From: Janthinobacterium agaricidamnosum
GTDB lineage: Bacteria; Pseudomonadota; Gammaproteobacteria; Burkholderiales; Burkholderiaceae_D
Assembly (NCBI RefSeq): GCF_003667705.1
Contig: NZ_CP033019.1
Span: 5,766,001-5,830,000, forward strand
Length of the DNA stretch: 64,000 bases
Reading direction: 5' to 3'
Positions 46,922-56,287 of this stretch are shown piece after piece (position 1 is the first letter of the stretch; every line of letters starts with the position of its first letter). The notes under the pieces were generated by a model that did not search any database, had not been told where the DNA came from, and was given only the letters and a program-made list of their open reading frames with translations. A program made the position numbers and the translations under genes.

Positions 46922-46969
46922 TTGCAGCACGGGCAGGGCACGCTACAATAGTATTGACGTTGACGTAAA
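46922..46969 (+). promoter_or_regulatory. liuR promoter with LiuR operator
   Basis: TTGCAG (46922-46927), a 16-bp spacer and TACAAT (46944-46949) form a good sigma-70 promoter. TTGACGT-TG-ACGTAAA (46954-46969) lies over the expected start of transcription. It matches the palindromic site known for LiuR-type MerR regulators and is repeated before the isovaleryl-CoA dehydrogenase gene. It implies autoregulation. Confidence 0.75.
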
Positions 46970-47022
46970 CGGCACTTTGCCACCACCTGCCTCGCCGCAC
47001 CCCATCTGACGACCGACCACCC

Positions 47023-47451
47023 ATGCAACCGACACCGCCCGCACCCATAACGACCTATACCATTACCGAACTGGCGCGGGAATTCGACATCACGGCGCGC
47101 GCCATCCGCTTCTATGAAGACCAGGGCTTGCTCAGTCCGAAACGCGAAGGCGCAGGCGGCCGCAGCCGCGTCTACACGCCGCGCGACCGCACCCGCCTGA
47201 AGCTGACCCTGCGCGGCAAGCGCCTGGGCCTGGCCTTGTCGGAGATCAAGAGCCTGGTCGACATGTACGAGTCGCCGAAGGACACGCGCGCGCAGATGGA
47301 CCGCTTCCTGGGCGTGCTGGCGCAGCACCGGCAGACCCTGGAGCAGCAGCGCATCGATATCGAAATGGCGCTGGCGGAAATCAGCGCGCATGAAGACGCG
47401 TGCGCGCGCATGCTGGCGGACTTGAACCTTGATAAGGCGCAAACAAGCTAG
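47023..47451 (+). CDS. liuR: LiuR-type MerR-family regulator
   Basis: A 142-residue MerR-family protein with an N-terminal winged helix ('TYTITELAREFDITARAIRFYEDQGLLSPKREGAGGRSRVYTPRDRTRLKLTLRGKRLGLALSEIKSLVDMY') and a C-terminal coiled coil ('RFLGVLAQHRQTLEQQRIDIEMALAEISAHEDAC'). This is the pattern of LiuR, which controls leucine/isovalerate degradation in proteobacteria. It is followed directly by the isovaleryl-CoA dehydrogenase gene, and matching operators lie before both genes. Confidence 0.9.
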   Translation: MQPTPPAPITTYTITELAREFDITARAIRFYEDQGLLSPKREGAGGRSRVYTPRDRTRLKLTLRGKRLGLALSEIKSLVDMYESPKDTRAQMDRFLGVLAQHRQTLEQQRIDIEMALAEISAHEDACARMLADLNLDKAQTS

Positions 47452-47486
47452 CAAGGCAAGCGGCGGACACCTGCCGCGCGCGCCAC

Positions 47487-47521
47487 TTTACGTTTACGTA
47501 AACGTCACAACTGAGTATCAT
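47487..47521 (+). promoter_or_regulatory. LiuR operator and promoter of the isovaleryl-CoA dehydrogenase gene
   Basis: TTTACGT-TT-ACGTAAA (47487-47502) is a near-perfect LiuR palindrome. Its right half overlaps a -35 (TTTACG, 47493-47498) placed 17 bp before TATCAT (47516-47521). Binding would compete with or reposition RNA polymerase at this promoter. Confidence 0.78.
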
Positions 47522-47577
47522 AGCTTCACTGACCCGGCACCCATGACCGCCACACTTATAACGACGACGAGGACGAC

Positions 47578-48762
47578 ATGCTCCATCTCCCAGGCTTGAC
47601 CTTTGACCACGGCGACGACATCGCCTCCCTGCGCGAAGCGATCCAACAATTTGCCGCCGCGGAAATCGCGCCGCGCGCGGCCGAGATCGACCGCACCGAC
47701 CAGTTCCCCATGGACCTGTGGCGCAAGATGGGCGACATGGGCTTGCTCGGCATCACCGTCAGCGAAGAATACGGCGGCGCCGGCATGGGCTACCTGGCGC
47801 ACATCATCGCCATGGAAGAAATCTCGCGCGCCTCGGCTTCCGTCGGCCTGTCCTACGGCGCCCACTCGAACCTGTGCGTGAACCAGATCAAGCGCAACGG
47901 CACGGCCGAGCAAAAAGCCAAGTACCTGCCGAAACTGATCACGGGCGAACACATCGGCGCCCTGGCCATGTCGGAACCGAACGCAGGCTCGGACGTCGTC
48001 AGCATGAAGCTGCGCGCCGACTTCAAGGGCGACCGCTGGGTCTTGAACGGCACCAAGATGTGGATCACCAACGGCCCCGATGCGGACGTGCTGGTGGTGT
48101 ACGCAAAGAACGACCTGGAAGCCGGTCCGCGCGGCATGACGGCTTTCCTGATCGAAAAGAATTTCAAGGGCTTTTCCATCGCGCAAAAGCTCGACAAGCT
48201 GGGCATGCGCGGCTCGCACACGGGCGAACTGGTATTCCAGGATTGCGAAGTACCGGCCGAAAACGTGCTCGGCGGCCTGGGCAAGGGCGTCAACGTGCTG
48301 ATGTCGGGCCTCGATTTCGAGCGCACCGTGCTGTCCGGCGGCCCGCTGGGCATCATGCAGGCCTGCATGGACCTGGTCGTGCCCTACGTGCATGACCGCA
48401 AGCAATTCGGCCAGGCCATCGGCGAATTCCAGTTGATGCAAGGTAAGCTGGCCGATATGTATTCGACCATGATGGCTTGCAAGGCCTATGTGTACGCCGT
48501 GGGCCAGGCTTGCGACCGCGCCACCACGCCGGAAGCCGTACGCCAGCTGCGCAAGGATGCAGCCGGCGCCATTCTGTATAGTGCGGAGAAGGCAACCTGG
48601 ATGGCGGGCGAAGCGATCCAGGCGCTGGGCGGCAACGGCTACATCAACGAGTATCCGGCCGGCCGCCTGTGGCGCGATGCCAAGCTGTACGAAATCGGCG
48701 CCGGGACCAGCGAAATCCGCCGCATGCTGATAGGCCGCGAACTGTTTGCGGAAACCAAGTAA
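47578..48762 (+). CDS. liuA: Isovaleryl-CoA dehydrogenase
   Basis: A 394-residue acyl-CoA dehydrogenase. The isovaleryl-specific placement of the catalytic base is visible: Glu248 in '[16 protein letters not shown]', while the C-terminal site that holds Glu in other family members reads '[13 protein letters not shown]'. FAD and substrate motifs '[13 protein letters not shown]' and '[10 protein letters not shown]' are present. It converts isovaleryl-CoA to 3-methylcrotonyl-CoA in leucine breakdown. It is the first gene after the LiuR operator. The methylcrotonyl-CoA carboxylase genes are not in this window. Confidence 0.95.
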   Translation: MLHLPGLTFDHGDDIASLREAIQQFAAAEIAPRAAEIDRTDQFPMDLWRKMGDMGLLGITVSEEYGGAGMGYLAHIIAMEEISRASASVGLSYGAHSNLCVNQIKRNGTAEQKAKYLPKLITGEHIGALAMSEPNAGSDVVSMKLRADFKGDRWVLNGTKMWITNGPDADVLVVYAKNDLEAGPRGMTAFLIEKNFKGFSIAQKLDKLGMRGSHTGELVFQDCEVPAENVLGGLGKGVNVLMSGLDFERTVLSGGPLGIMQACMDLVVPYVHDRKQFGQAIGEFQLMQGKLADMYSTMMACKAYVYAVGQACDRATTPEAVRQLRKDAAGAILYSAEKATWMAGEAIQALGGNGYINEYPAGRLWRDAKLYEIGAGTSEIRRMLIGRELFAETK

Positions 48763-48815
48763 GCACGGGCGCGCGGCGATCGACTGGGTGAGGAGCCATT
48801 CATGCGAGCACAGCT

Positions 48816-50615
48816 ATGACGCACATTGCCTTCCCCAAATTGCTCTCTTCCCAGATTGCATTCGATATCGCGCGCACCATCCGCGACGGCTTCGACAAGC
48901 ATTACCGCCTGTTCCGCGCAACGAGCCAGCAAGCCAAGCGGTATTTCGAGCAAGGCGCCTGGAGCGCGGCACAGACGGCGGCCCGCGAACGCATCGACTT
49001 CTATGACAAGCGCGTGCAGGAATGCGTGCAGATGCTTGAAGATGAGTACGAAGAGTCGGAGTTGAGCGACGAAGTGTGGCGAGAACTCAAGCTGCACTAC
49101 ATCGGCATGCTGACGGAACACAAGCAGCCGGAACTGGCGGAAACCTTCTTCAATTCCGTCTGCTGCAACATCCTGCACCGCACGTATTTCAATAACGACT
49201 ATATTTTCGTGCGCCCCGTCGTTTCCACGGAATACATCGAAACGCAAGACCCCGCACCCACCTACCGCGTGTATTACCCGGGCCAGGATGGCTTGCGCGA
49301 CACCCTGACGCGCATGGTGAGCAATTTCCAGCTGGACTGCGCATTTGCCAACCTGGAGCGCGACGTGGCCCAGGTGCAAGCGCGCCTGCAGCAGCTGTTC
49401 GGCAGCGACCGGCTGGAGCCGAACCACCAGCTCCAGGTCCTGACCAGTTTGTTCTACCGCAACAAGGGCGCCTACCTGGTCGGCAAGGCCATCAACGGCA
49501 ACCGCGAATACCCGTTCGTCGTACCCATCCTGCACAACCGCCACGGCAAGCTGGTGCTCGACACGGTGCTGTTCGAGCAGCAGCAGATCGCCGTGCTGTT
49601 TTCGTTTACGCGCGCGTATTTCCTGGTGGATATGGAAGTACCGTCCGCCTACGTACAATTTCTCCGAAGTTTGCTCCCGCGCAAGCCTCGCAGTGAGATT
49701 TATACGATACTGGGCTTGCAAAAGCAGGGCAAGACCTTGTTTTACCGCGACTACCTGCAGCATTTAAAACACTCGTCGGACCACTTCGAGAGCGCGCCCG
49801 GCATTCGCGGCCTCGTGATGCTGGTATTTGCCCTGCCTTCGTTTCCGTATGTCTTCAAGGTGATCAAGGATTTCTTTCCTCCTCCCAAGGAAACCACGCG
49901 CGCGCAAGTCCAGCAAAAGTATTTGCTGGTGAAACACCACGACCGCGTGGGCCGCATGGCCGACACGCTCGAGTATTCCAACGTGGCCTTTCCCCGCGCC
50001 CGTTTTGCCGCGGAACTGCTGGCCGAACTGAAACAGTTCGCCCCCTCGCTGATCGAGGAAGACCACGAGCAGATCATCATCCGCCACCTGTACATCGAGC
50101 GGCGCATGGTGCCGCTGAACATGTGGCTGAGCAATGCCGAGAAGGAAGCCCGCGATGACCTGGTGGAACACGCCATCATCGAGTACGGCAACGCCATCAA
50201 GGAATTGGTGGCGGCGAATATTTTCCCTGGCGACATGCTGTATAAAAACTTTGGCGTGACCCGTCATCAGCGTGTCGTATTTTACGATTACGATGAAATC
50301 GAGTACATCACCGATTGCCAGTTCCGCGTCATCCCGCAAGCCCGCACGGAGGAGGAAGAAATGTCGGCCGAACCGTGGTATCCCATCGGCAAGCACGATG
50401 TGTTTCCCGAACAATTCGGCACCTTCCTGCTGGGCAATCCCCGTATCCGCAAGCATTTCATGCAGCACCATGCCGACCTGCTGACGGCGCAATACTGGCA
50501 GGCGCGCAAGCAGCGCATCGAAGACGGCCATATCGAGGACGTCTTCCCGTATCCGCAGCACCTGCGTTTTTGTATGCAGTCACCTTCCCACCCCTCAACC
50601 GGAGATCCAACATGA
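48816..50615 (+). CDS. aceK: Isocitrate dehydrogenase kinase/phosphatase
   Basis: A 599-residue AceK, full length. Family blocks include '[31 protein letters not shown]', '[31 protein letters not shown]', '[29 protein letters not shown]' and '[21 protein letters not shown]' (kinase-like core). It phosphorylates and inactivates isocitrate dehydrogenase so that acetyl-CoA carbon flows through the glyoxylate bypass. It lies between isovaleryl-CoA dehydrogenase and a thiolase rather than with aceBA, and its stop overlaps the thiolase start (ATGA). Confidence 0.97.
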   Translation: MTHIAFPKLLSSQIAFDIARTIRDGFDKHYRLFRATSQQAKRYFEQGAWSAAQTAARERIDFYDKRVQECVQMLEDEYEESELSDEVWRELKLHYIGMLTEHKQPELAETFFNSVCCNILHRTYFNNDYIFVRPVVSTEYIETQDPAPTYRVYYPGQDGLRDTLTRMVSNFQLDCAFANLERDVAQVQARLQQLFGSDRLEPNHQLQVLTSLFYRNKGAYLVGKAINGNREYPFVVPILHNRHGKLVLDTVLFEQQQIAVLFSFTRAYFLVDMEVPSAYVQFLRSLLPRKPRSEIYTILGLQKQGKTLFYRDYLQHLKHSSDHFESAPGIRGLVMLVFALPSFPYVFKVIKDFFPPPKETTRAQVQQKYLLVKHHDRVGRMADTLEYSNVAFPRARFAAELLAELKQFAPSLIEEDHEQIIIRHLYIERRMVPLNMWLSNAEKEARDDLVEHAIIEYGNAIKELVAANIFPGDMLYKNFGVTRHQRVVFYDYDEIEYITDCQFRVIPQARTEEEEMSAEPWYPIGKHDVFPEQFGTFLLGNPRIRKHFMQHHADLLTAQYWQARKQRIEDGHIEDVFPYPQHLRFCMQSPSHPSTGDPT

Positions 50616-51808
50616 ATGATCCAGTCGTAATCGTCGGTGCCGCGCGCACCCCCATGGGCGCCTTCCAGGGCGACTTTGCCAACGTCACCGCCAGCGACCT
50701 GGGCGCCGTGGCCATCCGCGCCGCCGTCGAACGGGCCGGCGTGGCGCCGGATGCCGTGGAACACGTGTTTTTCGGCAACTGCCTGATGGCTGGCCAGGGC
50801 CAGGCACCCGCGCGCCAGGCCTTGCGCAAGGCAGGCTTGCCCGATTCCACGGGCGCCGTGACCCTGTCGAAAATGTGCGGCTCGGCCATGCAGACGACCA
50901 TGTTCGCGCATGACACCTTACTCGCCGGCAGCGCCGACGTGGTGGTGGCGGGCGGCATGGAATCGATGACCAACGCCCCCTACCTGGTGCCGAAGGCGCG
51001 CGGCGGCTACCGCATCGGCCACGGCATGATCTATGACCACATGATGATGGATGGCCTGGAAGACGCCTACAGCCGCGACGAAAAGGGCAATGCCCGCTCG
51101 ATGGGCACGTTCGCCGAAGAATGCGCCAGCCAGTACCAGTTCACGCGCGAAGCGCAGGATGCGTTTGCCATCGAATCCGTGAAACGCGCGCAAGCGGCCA
51201 CCAAGGATGGCAGTTTCGAATGGGAAATCGTGCCAGTCACCGTTTCCGGCCGCGGCGGCGACACCGTCGTCAGCATCGATGAAGGCCCGCAAAAAGCCCG
51301 CCTGGAAAAAATCCCGACCTTGAAAGCCGCCTTCAAGAAGGATGGCACCATCACGGCCGCTTCGTCTTCGTCGATCAACGATGGCGCGGCAGCCCTGGTG
51401 CTGATGCGCGAATCGACGGCGAAAAAACTCGGCTGCACCGTCATCGCGAAAATCCACGGCCACGCCACGCACGCGCAGGCGCCGAACGAGTTCACCACGG
51501 CCCCCATCGGCGCCGTGAAAAAGCTGTATGCCAAAACGGGCTGGAGCAGCAGCAATGTGGACTTGTTCGAGATCAACGAAGCGTTCGCCGCCGTGCCGAT
51601 GGCCGCCATGCACGACCTCGACATTCCGCACAGCAAGATCAACATCCACGGCGGCGCGTGCGCGCTGGGCCACCCGATCGGCGCCTCGGGCGCGCGCATC
51701 ATCGTCACCCTGCTGGGCGCCCTGAAGAAAACCGGCGGCAAGCGCGGCGTGGCGGCCCTGTGCATCGGCGGCGGCGAAGCGACGGCGATGGCGATCGAAC
51801 TGGTATAA
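50612..51808 (+). CDS. Acetyl-CoA C-acyltransferase (thiolase)
   Basis: A 398-residue thiolase with nucleophile Cys89 ('[15 protein letters not shown]'), the His motif '[20 protein letters not shown]' and the second Cys in '[17 protein letters not shown]'. All catalytic residues are present. It cleaves or forms acetoacetyl-CoA or longer 3-ketoacyl-CoA. The ATG overlaps the aceK stop by 4 bp, which is why I chose it over a longer frame inside aceK. In context it probably serves the end of leucine or fatty-acid breakdown. Confidence 0.93.
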   Translation: MNDPVVIVGAARTPMGAFQGDFANVTASDLGAVAIRAAVERAGVAPDAVEHVFFGNCLMAGQGQAPARQALRKAGLPDSTGAVTLSKMCGSAMQTTMFAHDTLLAGSADVVVAGGMESMTNAPYLVPKARGGYRIGHGMIYDHMMMDGLEDAYSRDEKGNARSMGTFAEECASQYQFTREAQDAFAIESVKRAQAATKDGSFEWEIVPVTVSGRGGDTVVSIDEGPQKARLEKIPTLKAAFKKDGTITAASSSSINDGAAALVLMRESTAKKLGCTVIAKIHGHATHAQAPNEFTTAPIGAVKKLYAKTGWSSSNVDLFEINEAFAAVPMAAMHDLDIPHSKINIHGGACALGHPIGASGARIIVTLLGALKKTGGKRGVAALCIGGGEATAMAIELV

Positions 51809-51881
51809 GCTGTTCCTGAACACGGGCGCGCACTGCGGTTCACGGTGCGCGCCTTTCATTTTATTTTCAGGGAGAAAACAT

Positions 51882-52550
51882 ATGCCTACCGCATTGATCA
51901 TCGGCGCCTCGCGCGGCATCGGCCACGAAATCGTCCGTCAATACCGCCACGATGGCTGGCGAGTGATCGCCACGGCGCGCACGCCGGACGCCTGCGAGGC
52001 CCTCAAGCAACTGGGCGCGGAAGCGCACCAGCTCGACGTGACGGATGTGGAAGGCTGTGCCGGCCTGGGCTGGAAGCTCGACGATGAAAAACTCGACGTG
52101 GCCATCCTCAACGCGGGCGTGTATGGCCCCCGCCACGACGGGTTTCCTGCGCAAGCCGATTTTGACCTCGTCATGCACACGAACGTGCTGGCGGCCATGC
52201 GGCTGCTGCCGATATTGGCGCCGCTGGTGGCTAACGCCAAGGGCAAGCTGGCCGTGCTGTCCTCGCACATGGGCTCCCTGAGCGAGCGCGGCAACCCCAG
52301 CGGTTCGCTGTACCGCGCCAGCAAGGCCGCCTTGAATTCCGTGCTGATCGACACGTCCCTCGTGCATGGCCCGCAAGGCGTCAGCTGCGTCGCCTTCCAC
52401 CCGGGCTGGGTACGCACGGACATGGGCGGCGCCGGCGCCGATATTTCCCCGGAAGAAAGCGCCGCCGGCATCCGCGCCACCCTGGCCAGCCTGCCGGCCA
52501 CGGACAAGGCCGTGTTCCGCAACTACGACGGCAAACCCATCGCCTGGTAA
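51882..52550 (+). CDS. Short-chain dehydrogenase/reductase
   Basis: A 222-residue classical SDR with nucleotide-binding 'ALIIGASRGIGHEIV', 'DVAILNAGVYGPR', active-site Ser and 'YRASKAAL' (Tyr-X3-Lys), and 'FHPGWVRTDMGG'. A GGGAG ribosome-binding site precedes the ATG. The substrate is unknown. It lies between a thiolase and an acyl-CoA dehydrogenase, so an acyl or hydroxyacyl substrate is plausible but unproven. Confidence 0.88.
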   Translation: MPTALIIGASRGIGHEIVRQYRHDGWRVIATARTPDACEALKQLGAEAHQLDVTDVEGCAGLGWKLDDEKLDVAILNAGVYGPRHDGFPAQADFDLVMHTNVLAAMRLLPILAPLVANAKGKLAVLSSHMGSLSERGNPSGSLYRASKAALNSVLIDTSLVHGPQGVSCVAFHPGWVRTDMGGAGADISPEESAAGIRATLASLPATDKAVFRNYDGKPIAW

Positions 52551-52590
52551 TTCCCTGAATCCACCATAAAAACAAACGAGACGACGTCCC

Positions 52591-53718
52591 ATGATACTCA
52601 ATGAAGAACAATCGATGATCCAGGAAGCGCTGCGCAGTTTTTCGCGCGAGCGCCTGGCGCCCAATGCGGCTCGCTGGGACAAGGAACATCATTTCCCGAA
52701 AGAAGAATTGCAGGAACTGGCCGCGCTGGGCGCCTTTGGCGTGGCCGTGCCGGAAGCGCTCGGTGGCGCCGGCCTCGACTATGTGTCCTTGGCCCTGGTG
52801 CTGGAAGAAATCGCCGCCGGCGATGGCGGCACGTCGACCATCATTTCCGTGAATAATTGCCCCGTGTGCAGCATCGCCATGATGTATGCCAATGATGCGC
52901 AAAAGGAACAGTGGCTGCGTCCGCTGGCGCAAGGCACGATGCTGGGGGCGTTTTGCCTGACGGAACCACACACGGGCAGCGACGCCTCCGCCCTGCGCAC
53001 CACGGCCACCCGCGATGGCAATGCATATGTAATCAATGGCACGAAGCAGTTCATTACCAGCGGCAAGTATGCGGACGTGGCCATCGTCATGGCCGTCACC
53101 GACAAGGCGGCCGGCAAGCGCGGCATCAGCGCCTTCTGGGTGCCGACGAACACGCCCGGCTACATCGTGGCGGGACTGGAACAGAAGATGGGCCAGCATT
53201 CGTCGGACACGGCGCAAATCCTGTTCGAGAACTGCCGCATCCCCGCGGAAAATCTGATAGGCGAAGAGGGCCAAGGCTACAAGATCGCCCTGTCCGGCTT
53301 GGAAGGCGGACGCATCGGCATCGCTTCGCAAGCCGTGGGCATGGCGCGCGCCGCGTATGAAGCGGCCCTGAGCTATGCGCGCGAGCGCGAAAGTTTTGGC
53401 AAACCCATCTATGAACACCAGGCCGTGCAATTCCGCCTGGCCGACATGGCCACGCAGATCGAAGCGGCGCGCCAGCTGATCCGCCACGCGGCGGCCATGA
53501 AGGATGCGGGCCTGCCCTGCCTGAAGGAAGCGGCGATGGCCAAGCTGTTCGCGTCGGAAATGGCGGAAAAAGTGTGCTCGGACGCCATCCAGGTGCACGG
53601 CGGCTACGGTTATGTGTCCGATTTCCCCGTCGAGCGCATCTACCGCGACGTGCGCGTGTGCCAGATTTACGAGGGCACCAGCGATATTCAGAAGATTTTG
53701 ATTGCGCGGGCGTTGTAA
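52591..53718 (+). CDS. Acyl-CoA dehydrogenase (short/branched-chain type)
   Basis: A 375-residue acyl-CoA dehydrogenase with 'AFCLTEPHTGSDASAL', 'KQFITSGKYADV' and the usual catalytic Glu in 'CQIYEGTSDIQKILIARAL'. Unlike the isovaleryl-CoA dehydrogenase earlier in the cluster it keeps Glu at the normal C-terminal position. It is likely for a short straight or branched acyl-CoA. It is the last gene of the plus-strand catabolic cluster. Confidence 0.92.
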   Translation: MILNEEQSMIQEALRSFSRERLAPNAARWDKEHHFPKEELQELAALGAFGVAVPEALGGAGLDYVSLALVLEEIAAGDGGTSTIISVNNCPVCSIAMMYANDAQKEQWLRPLAQGTMLGAFCLTEPHTGSDASALRTTATRDGNAYVINGTKQFITSGKYADVAIVMAVTDKAAGKRGISAFWVPTNTPGYIVAGLEQKMGQHSSDTAQILFENCRIPAENLIGEEGQGYKIALSGLEGGRIGIASQAVGMARAAYEAALSYARERESFGKPIYEHQAVQFRLADMATQIEAARQLIRHAAAMKDAGLPCLKEAAMAKLFASEMAEKVCSDAIQVHGGYGYVSDFPVERIYRDVRVCQIYEGTSDIQKILIARAL

Positions 53719-53734
53719 ACCCCAGGCAAAAGCT

Positions 53735-53800
53735 GGGGTCAGACCCCCATATGCGTTGGCGCGGAGCTTTGCGTTAGCGTTGTTGTGGGTCTGACCCCAT
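53735..53800. repeat. Inverted pair of GGGGTCAGACCCC-type repeats
   Basis: TGGGGTCAGACCC (53734-53746) recurs inverted at 53787-53799, 40 bp apart. Each copy contains a self-complementary GGGTC-N-GACCC core. CGTTGGCG also recurs in inverted form just inside and outside the pair. The element lies directly after the acyl-CoA dehydrogenase gene. It is similar in style to the REP-like units near 10.6 kb but not the same sequence. Confidence 0.6.
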
Positions 53801-53815
53801 ACGCCAACGATGGAC

Positions 53816-53843
53816 GAAAAAAAGCCCGCTAAAACGCGGGCTT
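53816..53843 (-). terminator. Rho-independent terminator of the candidate small RNA
   Basis: On the minus strand an 8-bp stem AAGCCCGC/GCGGGCTT with a 6-nt loop is followed by a run of seven T. It fits minus-strand transcription; on the plus strand the T-run is poor. Confidence 0.85.
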
Positions 53844-54080
53844 GTTCCAATGTATTACCAATGCTTTAATCGTGTCATGGACGCCAGTGCTATCTGCAAA
53901 GTGCCTCCTGATTTTCGGACTCCCATGCTATCTGCATGGTGACTCCAAGGTGTAAATCGACCATCGTATCCGGAATTACAAAATCCATTTCTTCGCACTG
54001 TCACGCCATCGACATTACACCTGTCGGTCGCCGCGCTGAAACTGGATGGCGAGATAATTTGTTGCCAAATCTCAATCACT
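53817..54080 (-). ncRNA. Candidate small RNA (about 264 nt) or short mRNA
   Basis: The stretch runs from a strong minus-strand promoter (54087-54115) to a strong terminator (53816-53843), with no convincing protein gene between. It holds two direct repeats built on TGCAGATAGCA (near 53890 and 53930). One of them forms the perfect hairpin CCATGC-AGATA-GCATGG. Several GGA triplets are present (TTGGAGT, GGGAGT, CAGGAGG). A 15-codon frame starts at the ATG after TTGGAGTCACC, and an open frame from a GTG just after the start site would span about 70 codons, so a small protein cannot be excluded. It does not resemble 6S RNA, tmRNA or RNase P RNA as I know them. Confidence 0.55.
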
Positions 54081-54086
54081 GAACGG

Positions 54087-54115
54087 AGTATAGCACAGCT
54101 TTTTGTGCAATGCAA
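54087..54115 (-). promoter_or_regulatory. Strong sigma-70 promoter of the candidate small RNA
   Basis: TTGCAT (54110-54115), an exact 17-bp spacer and TATACT (54087-54092) on the minus strand. This is one of the best promoter matches in the window. It lies just downstream of the YihY-family gene and reads away from it. Confidence 0.75.
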
Positions 54116-54140
54116 CAATGAATTGAAGCCATACGTTAAA

Positions 54141-55073
54141 TCAAGTCCTTAGCGCCAGCGGCTTGTCTTCTTCGCCGCCACGGGCCACTCTTTCGTACTC
54201 GGAAATCACTTGCGCGCCCAGCAGCAGCAGGGTGGCGCCGATTTCCAGACTGAACATGACGACGATGGCCGTCGTCATCGAGCCGTACACGACATTGACC
54301 TGCGACAAGGTCGAAAAATACCAGACCAGCACATGGCGGGCAATTTCCCACAGCAGGGCCGCCGTCACGCCGCCGATCAGCGCATGCGTGATCGACAATC
54401 TTCCCACCGGCATGACCAGGTAAATAGAACTGAGTACGAGAATTTCGCCACCCAGCCCCAGCAGATACAGCAGCACGCCGGACACGCCTTCCAGGCCCCA
54501 GTCGTGGCGTAAGAAGCGCACGCTTTCCTCGCCCATCACCTGCAGGCTGCCCGCCACCAGCGTGATGAGCAAGATGCCCACGCCCAAGCACAGGATGTAG
54601 CAGTACGGCAGCACGGCGGAAATGAGGAAATGGCGGCGGCGGATGGCGACGCGGTGGACAAAGATCACGCTCATGGCGTTTTCCAGCACGGTAAACGCCA
54701 GCGAGCTGAAAAAGAGCATGGTCAGCAGCAAGAGCCAGCCGATCACGCCCCGGTTGTCGAGAAAATGCGCGATCTCGCCCACGATGGCCTTCGATTGCCC
54801 CGGCACCAGCCATTCCAGGTAGTGGCCGATTGTCTGCAGCAATTCATCCTGCGCGATTACGTGCGACAGGGCCACCACCACCAGCATCAGCAGGGGCACG
54901 ATGGACAGCAGCGAGTAATACGCGACGGCGCCCGCCAGCAGCAAGCCCTGGTTGGCGCGGAAACCCTTGAGCACCTGCAGCGCGAAGGCCAGCGGGTGGC
55001 TGAGGATATAGGTACTGGCGTGGCGGTTGATCATGTCGGGTGCGGTGAGGAAGACGGCGCGGCCTCGTGCCAC
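54141..55073 (-). CDS. YihY/BrkB-family inner-membrane protein
   Basis: A protein of up to 310 residues with about six membrane segments and the family signature 'LLAGAVAYYSLLSIVPLLMLVV' near the N-terminus. Further family stretches are 'AFTVLENAMSVIFVHRVAIRRRHFLISAVLPY' and 'ALIGGVTAALLWEIARHVLVWYFSTLSQVNVVYGSMTTAIVVMFSLEIGATLLLLGAQV'. The family was once annotated as RNase BN; its function is unsettled. The start is uncertain: GTG 55073 with AAGG one base away, or ATG 55034 (MINRHAST) without a ribosome-binding site. Confidence 0.9.
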   Translation of the reverse strand: MARGRAVFLTAPDMINRHASTYILSHPLAFALQVLKGFRANQGLLLAGAVAYYSLLSIVPLLMLVVVALSHVIAQDELLQTIGHYLEWLVPGQSKAIVGEIAHFLDNRGVIGWLLLLTMLFFSSLAFTVLENAMSVIFVHRVAIRRRHFLISAVLPYCYILCLGVGILLITLVAGSLQVMGEESVRFLRHDWGLEGVSGVLLYLLGLGGEILVLSSIYLVMPVGRLSITHALIGGVTAALLWEIARHVLVWYFSTLSQVNVVYGSMTTAIVVMFSLEIGATLLLLGAQVISEYERVARGGEEDKPLALRT

Positions 55074-55119
55074 GCCTTATCACACTAGCATACTGACAAT
55101 CGCCCCGCTGCACCGTACG

Positions 55120-56199
55120 CTAGCAGACGGCCGGCTCCAGCAAGGTCAAGGTTTGCCGGTCCGCATCCAGGGTGGCCAATATGCCCATCGGTAGCGTGAA
55201 CTGGTGGCGGATGTGGCCAAACGAGTAGCCGCTGACGGCCGGCACGCGCAAGGGCTGCAAATGCTGGTCCAGGGTGGCATCGAGGGTCAGCGCCGTATCG
55301 CCCTCGGCCGCCTCGCAATGCTCGAAAATGCCCAGCATCAAGGCCGCCGCGTGCTTGAAACCGATGGACAGGTCCAGCTGGCACAGCATGCGGTCGATGC
55401 GGTACGGCACTTCATTGATTTCTTCGAGGAACAAGATATGCTCGCGGAAATCGGCCGCATACGGCGTGCCGGCCAGCGCGCTGACCATACACAGGTTGCC
55501 GCCCGTCAAGCGTCCCGTCGCCTGGCCGCCATGCACGGTGCGGATGGCGAAGTTCGGCTGCGTCTGCGCGCGGCGATGGTTGTCCAGCGCCATCGGGATC
55601 GTATAACTGTCTTGCGGCGTCATCAGCACATTGCGTAGCTGCGTCACCGTGTAGTCGGAAAACGTGGACGACGCCACGGGTCCGTGGAAAGTCACCAGGC
55701 CCGTCTGGCTGGCGATGGCCAGGTGCAGGGCCGTGATGTCGGAATAGCCGATCAGCACTTTCGGATTGCGCTGGATCAAGGCGTAATCGAGCAGCGCCAG
55801 CAGCGAAATGCAGCCGGAACCGCCACGGATAGCCCACACCGCCTTGACCTCGGGATCGGCGAACGCCGCGTGCAGATCGTCGAGGCGCTGCTGCACTGTG
55901 CCCGCATAGTTGCCGTGCACGGCGCGGATATTGGCGCCCAGACTGGCGCGCAAACCCAGCGATTCGATGTTGCGCTGGGCCCTGGCGATGGACTCCTCAT
56001 CCGTAAAGCCGCCCGGCGCGATGATGGCCACCAGGTCGCCCGGCTGCAGGCGCGCCGGTTTGATCAATGCGTGGTGCTGTTGCATGCGTTTGCCCTTCCC
56101 TTGCGCGGCCGCCGCCCATGCCGGTGTACCTGCCGCCCCGAGAGTGGCGGCCAGCAAGCCGCCGAAGCGGCGCCGGCTGAGATTGGTCTGACTGGACAT
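55120..56199 (-). CDS. LD-carboxypeptidase (peptidase S66) with Tat-type signal
   Basis: A 359-residue protein. The N-terminus carries a twin-arginine motif ('NLSRRRFGGLLAATLGAAGTPAWA'), so export by Tat is likely. The S66 core shows 'AIRGGSGCISLLALLDY', nucleophile Ser153 in 'VLIGYSDITALHLA', 'GRLTGGNLCMVSALAGTPYAADFREHILFLEEINEVPYRIDRML' with the catalytic Glu, and 'SGYSFGHIRHQFTLPMG' with the His. It removes the terminal D-Ala from murein tetrapeptides during recycling. Classical LdcA is cytoplasmic, so the Tat leader is notable. Confidence 0.9.
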   Translation of the reverse strand: MSSQTNLSRRRFGGLLAATLGAAGTPAWAAAAQGKGKRMQQHHALIKPARLQPGDLVAIIAPGGFTDEESIARAQRNIESLGLRASLGANIRAVHGNYAGTVQQRLDDLHAAFADPEVKAVWAIRGGSGCISLLALLDYALIQRNPKVLIGYSDITALHLAIASQTGLVTFHGPVASSTFSDYTVTQLRNVLMTPQDSYTIPMALDNHRRAQTQPNFAIRTVHGGQATGRLTGGNLCMVSALAGTPYAADFREHILFLEEINEVPYRIDRMLCQLDLSIGFKHAAALMLGIFEHCEAAEGDTALTLDATLDQHLQPLRVPAVSGYSFGHIRHQFTLPMGILATLDADRQTLTLLEPAVC

Positions 56200-56254
56200 G
56201 CGCCCCTTTCCTGGAATAAAAACGGCGACGCCAGGCGCCGCCGCACGAGGTTAG

Positions 56255-56281
56255 CATGCCGGCGGGATCGCCGCCGGCATG
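56255..56281. terminator. Perfect hairpin after the TonB-dependent receptor gene
   Basis: An 11-bp perfect stem CATGCCGGCGG/CCGCCGGCATG with a 5-nt loop lies 6 bp past the receptor stop. No T-run follows, so it may work as a Rho-assisted terminator or 3'-end stabiliser. Confidence 0.55.
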
Positions 56282-56287
56282 ACCGCC

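Noticed and set aside
53855..54118. An 87-residue minus-strand protein across the candidate small RNA
   Set aside because: Its first codon is a TTG inside the -35 region of the predicted promoter, so the transcript could not contain it. A shorter version from an internal GTG remains possible but has no ribosome-binding site.
55120..56199. Loss of the catalytic serine in the LD-carboxypeptidase because the glycine-rich motif reads GGSGCISLL
   Set aside because: The S66 nucleophile lies in the later G-X-S-D motif, which is intact here (IGYSDIT, Ser153), so the active site looks complete.
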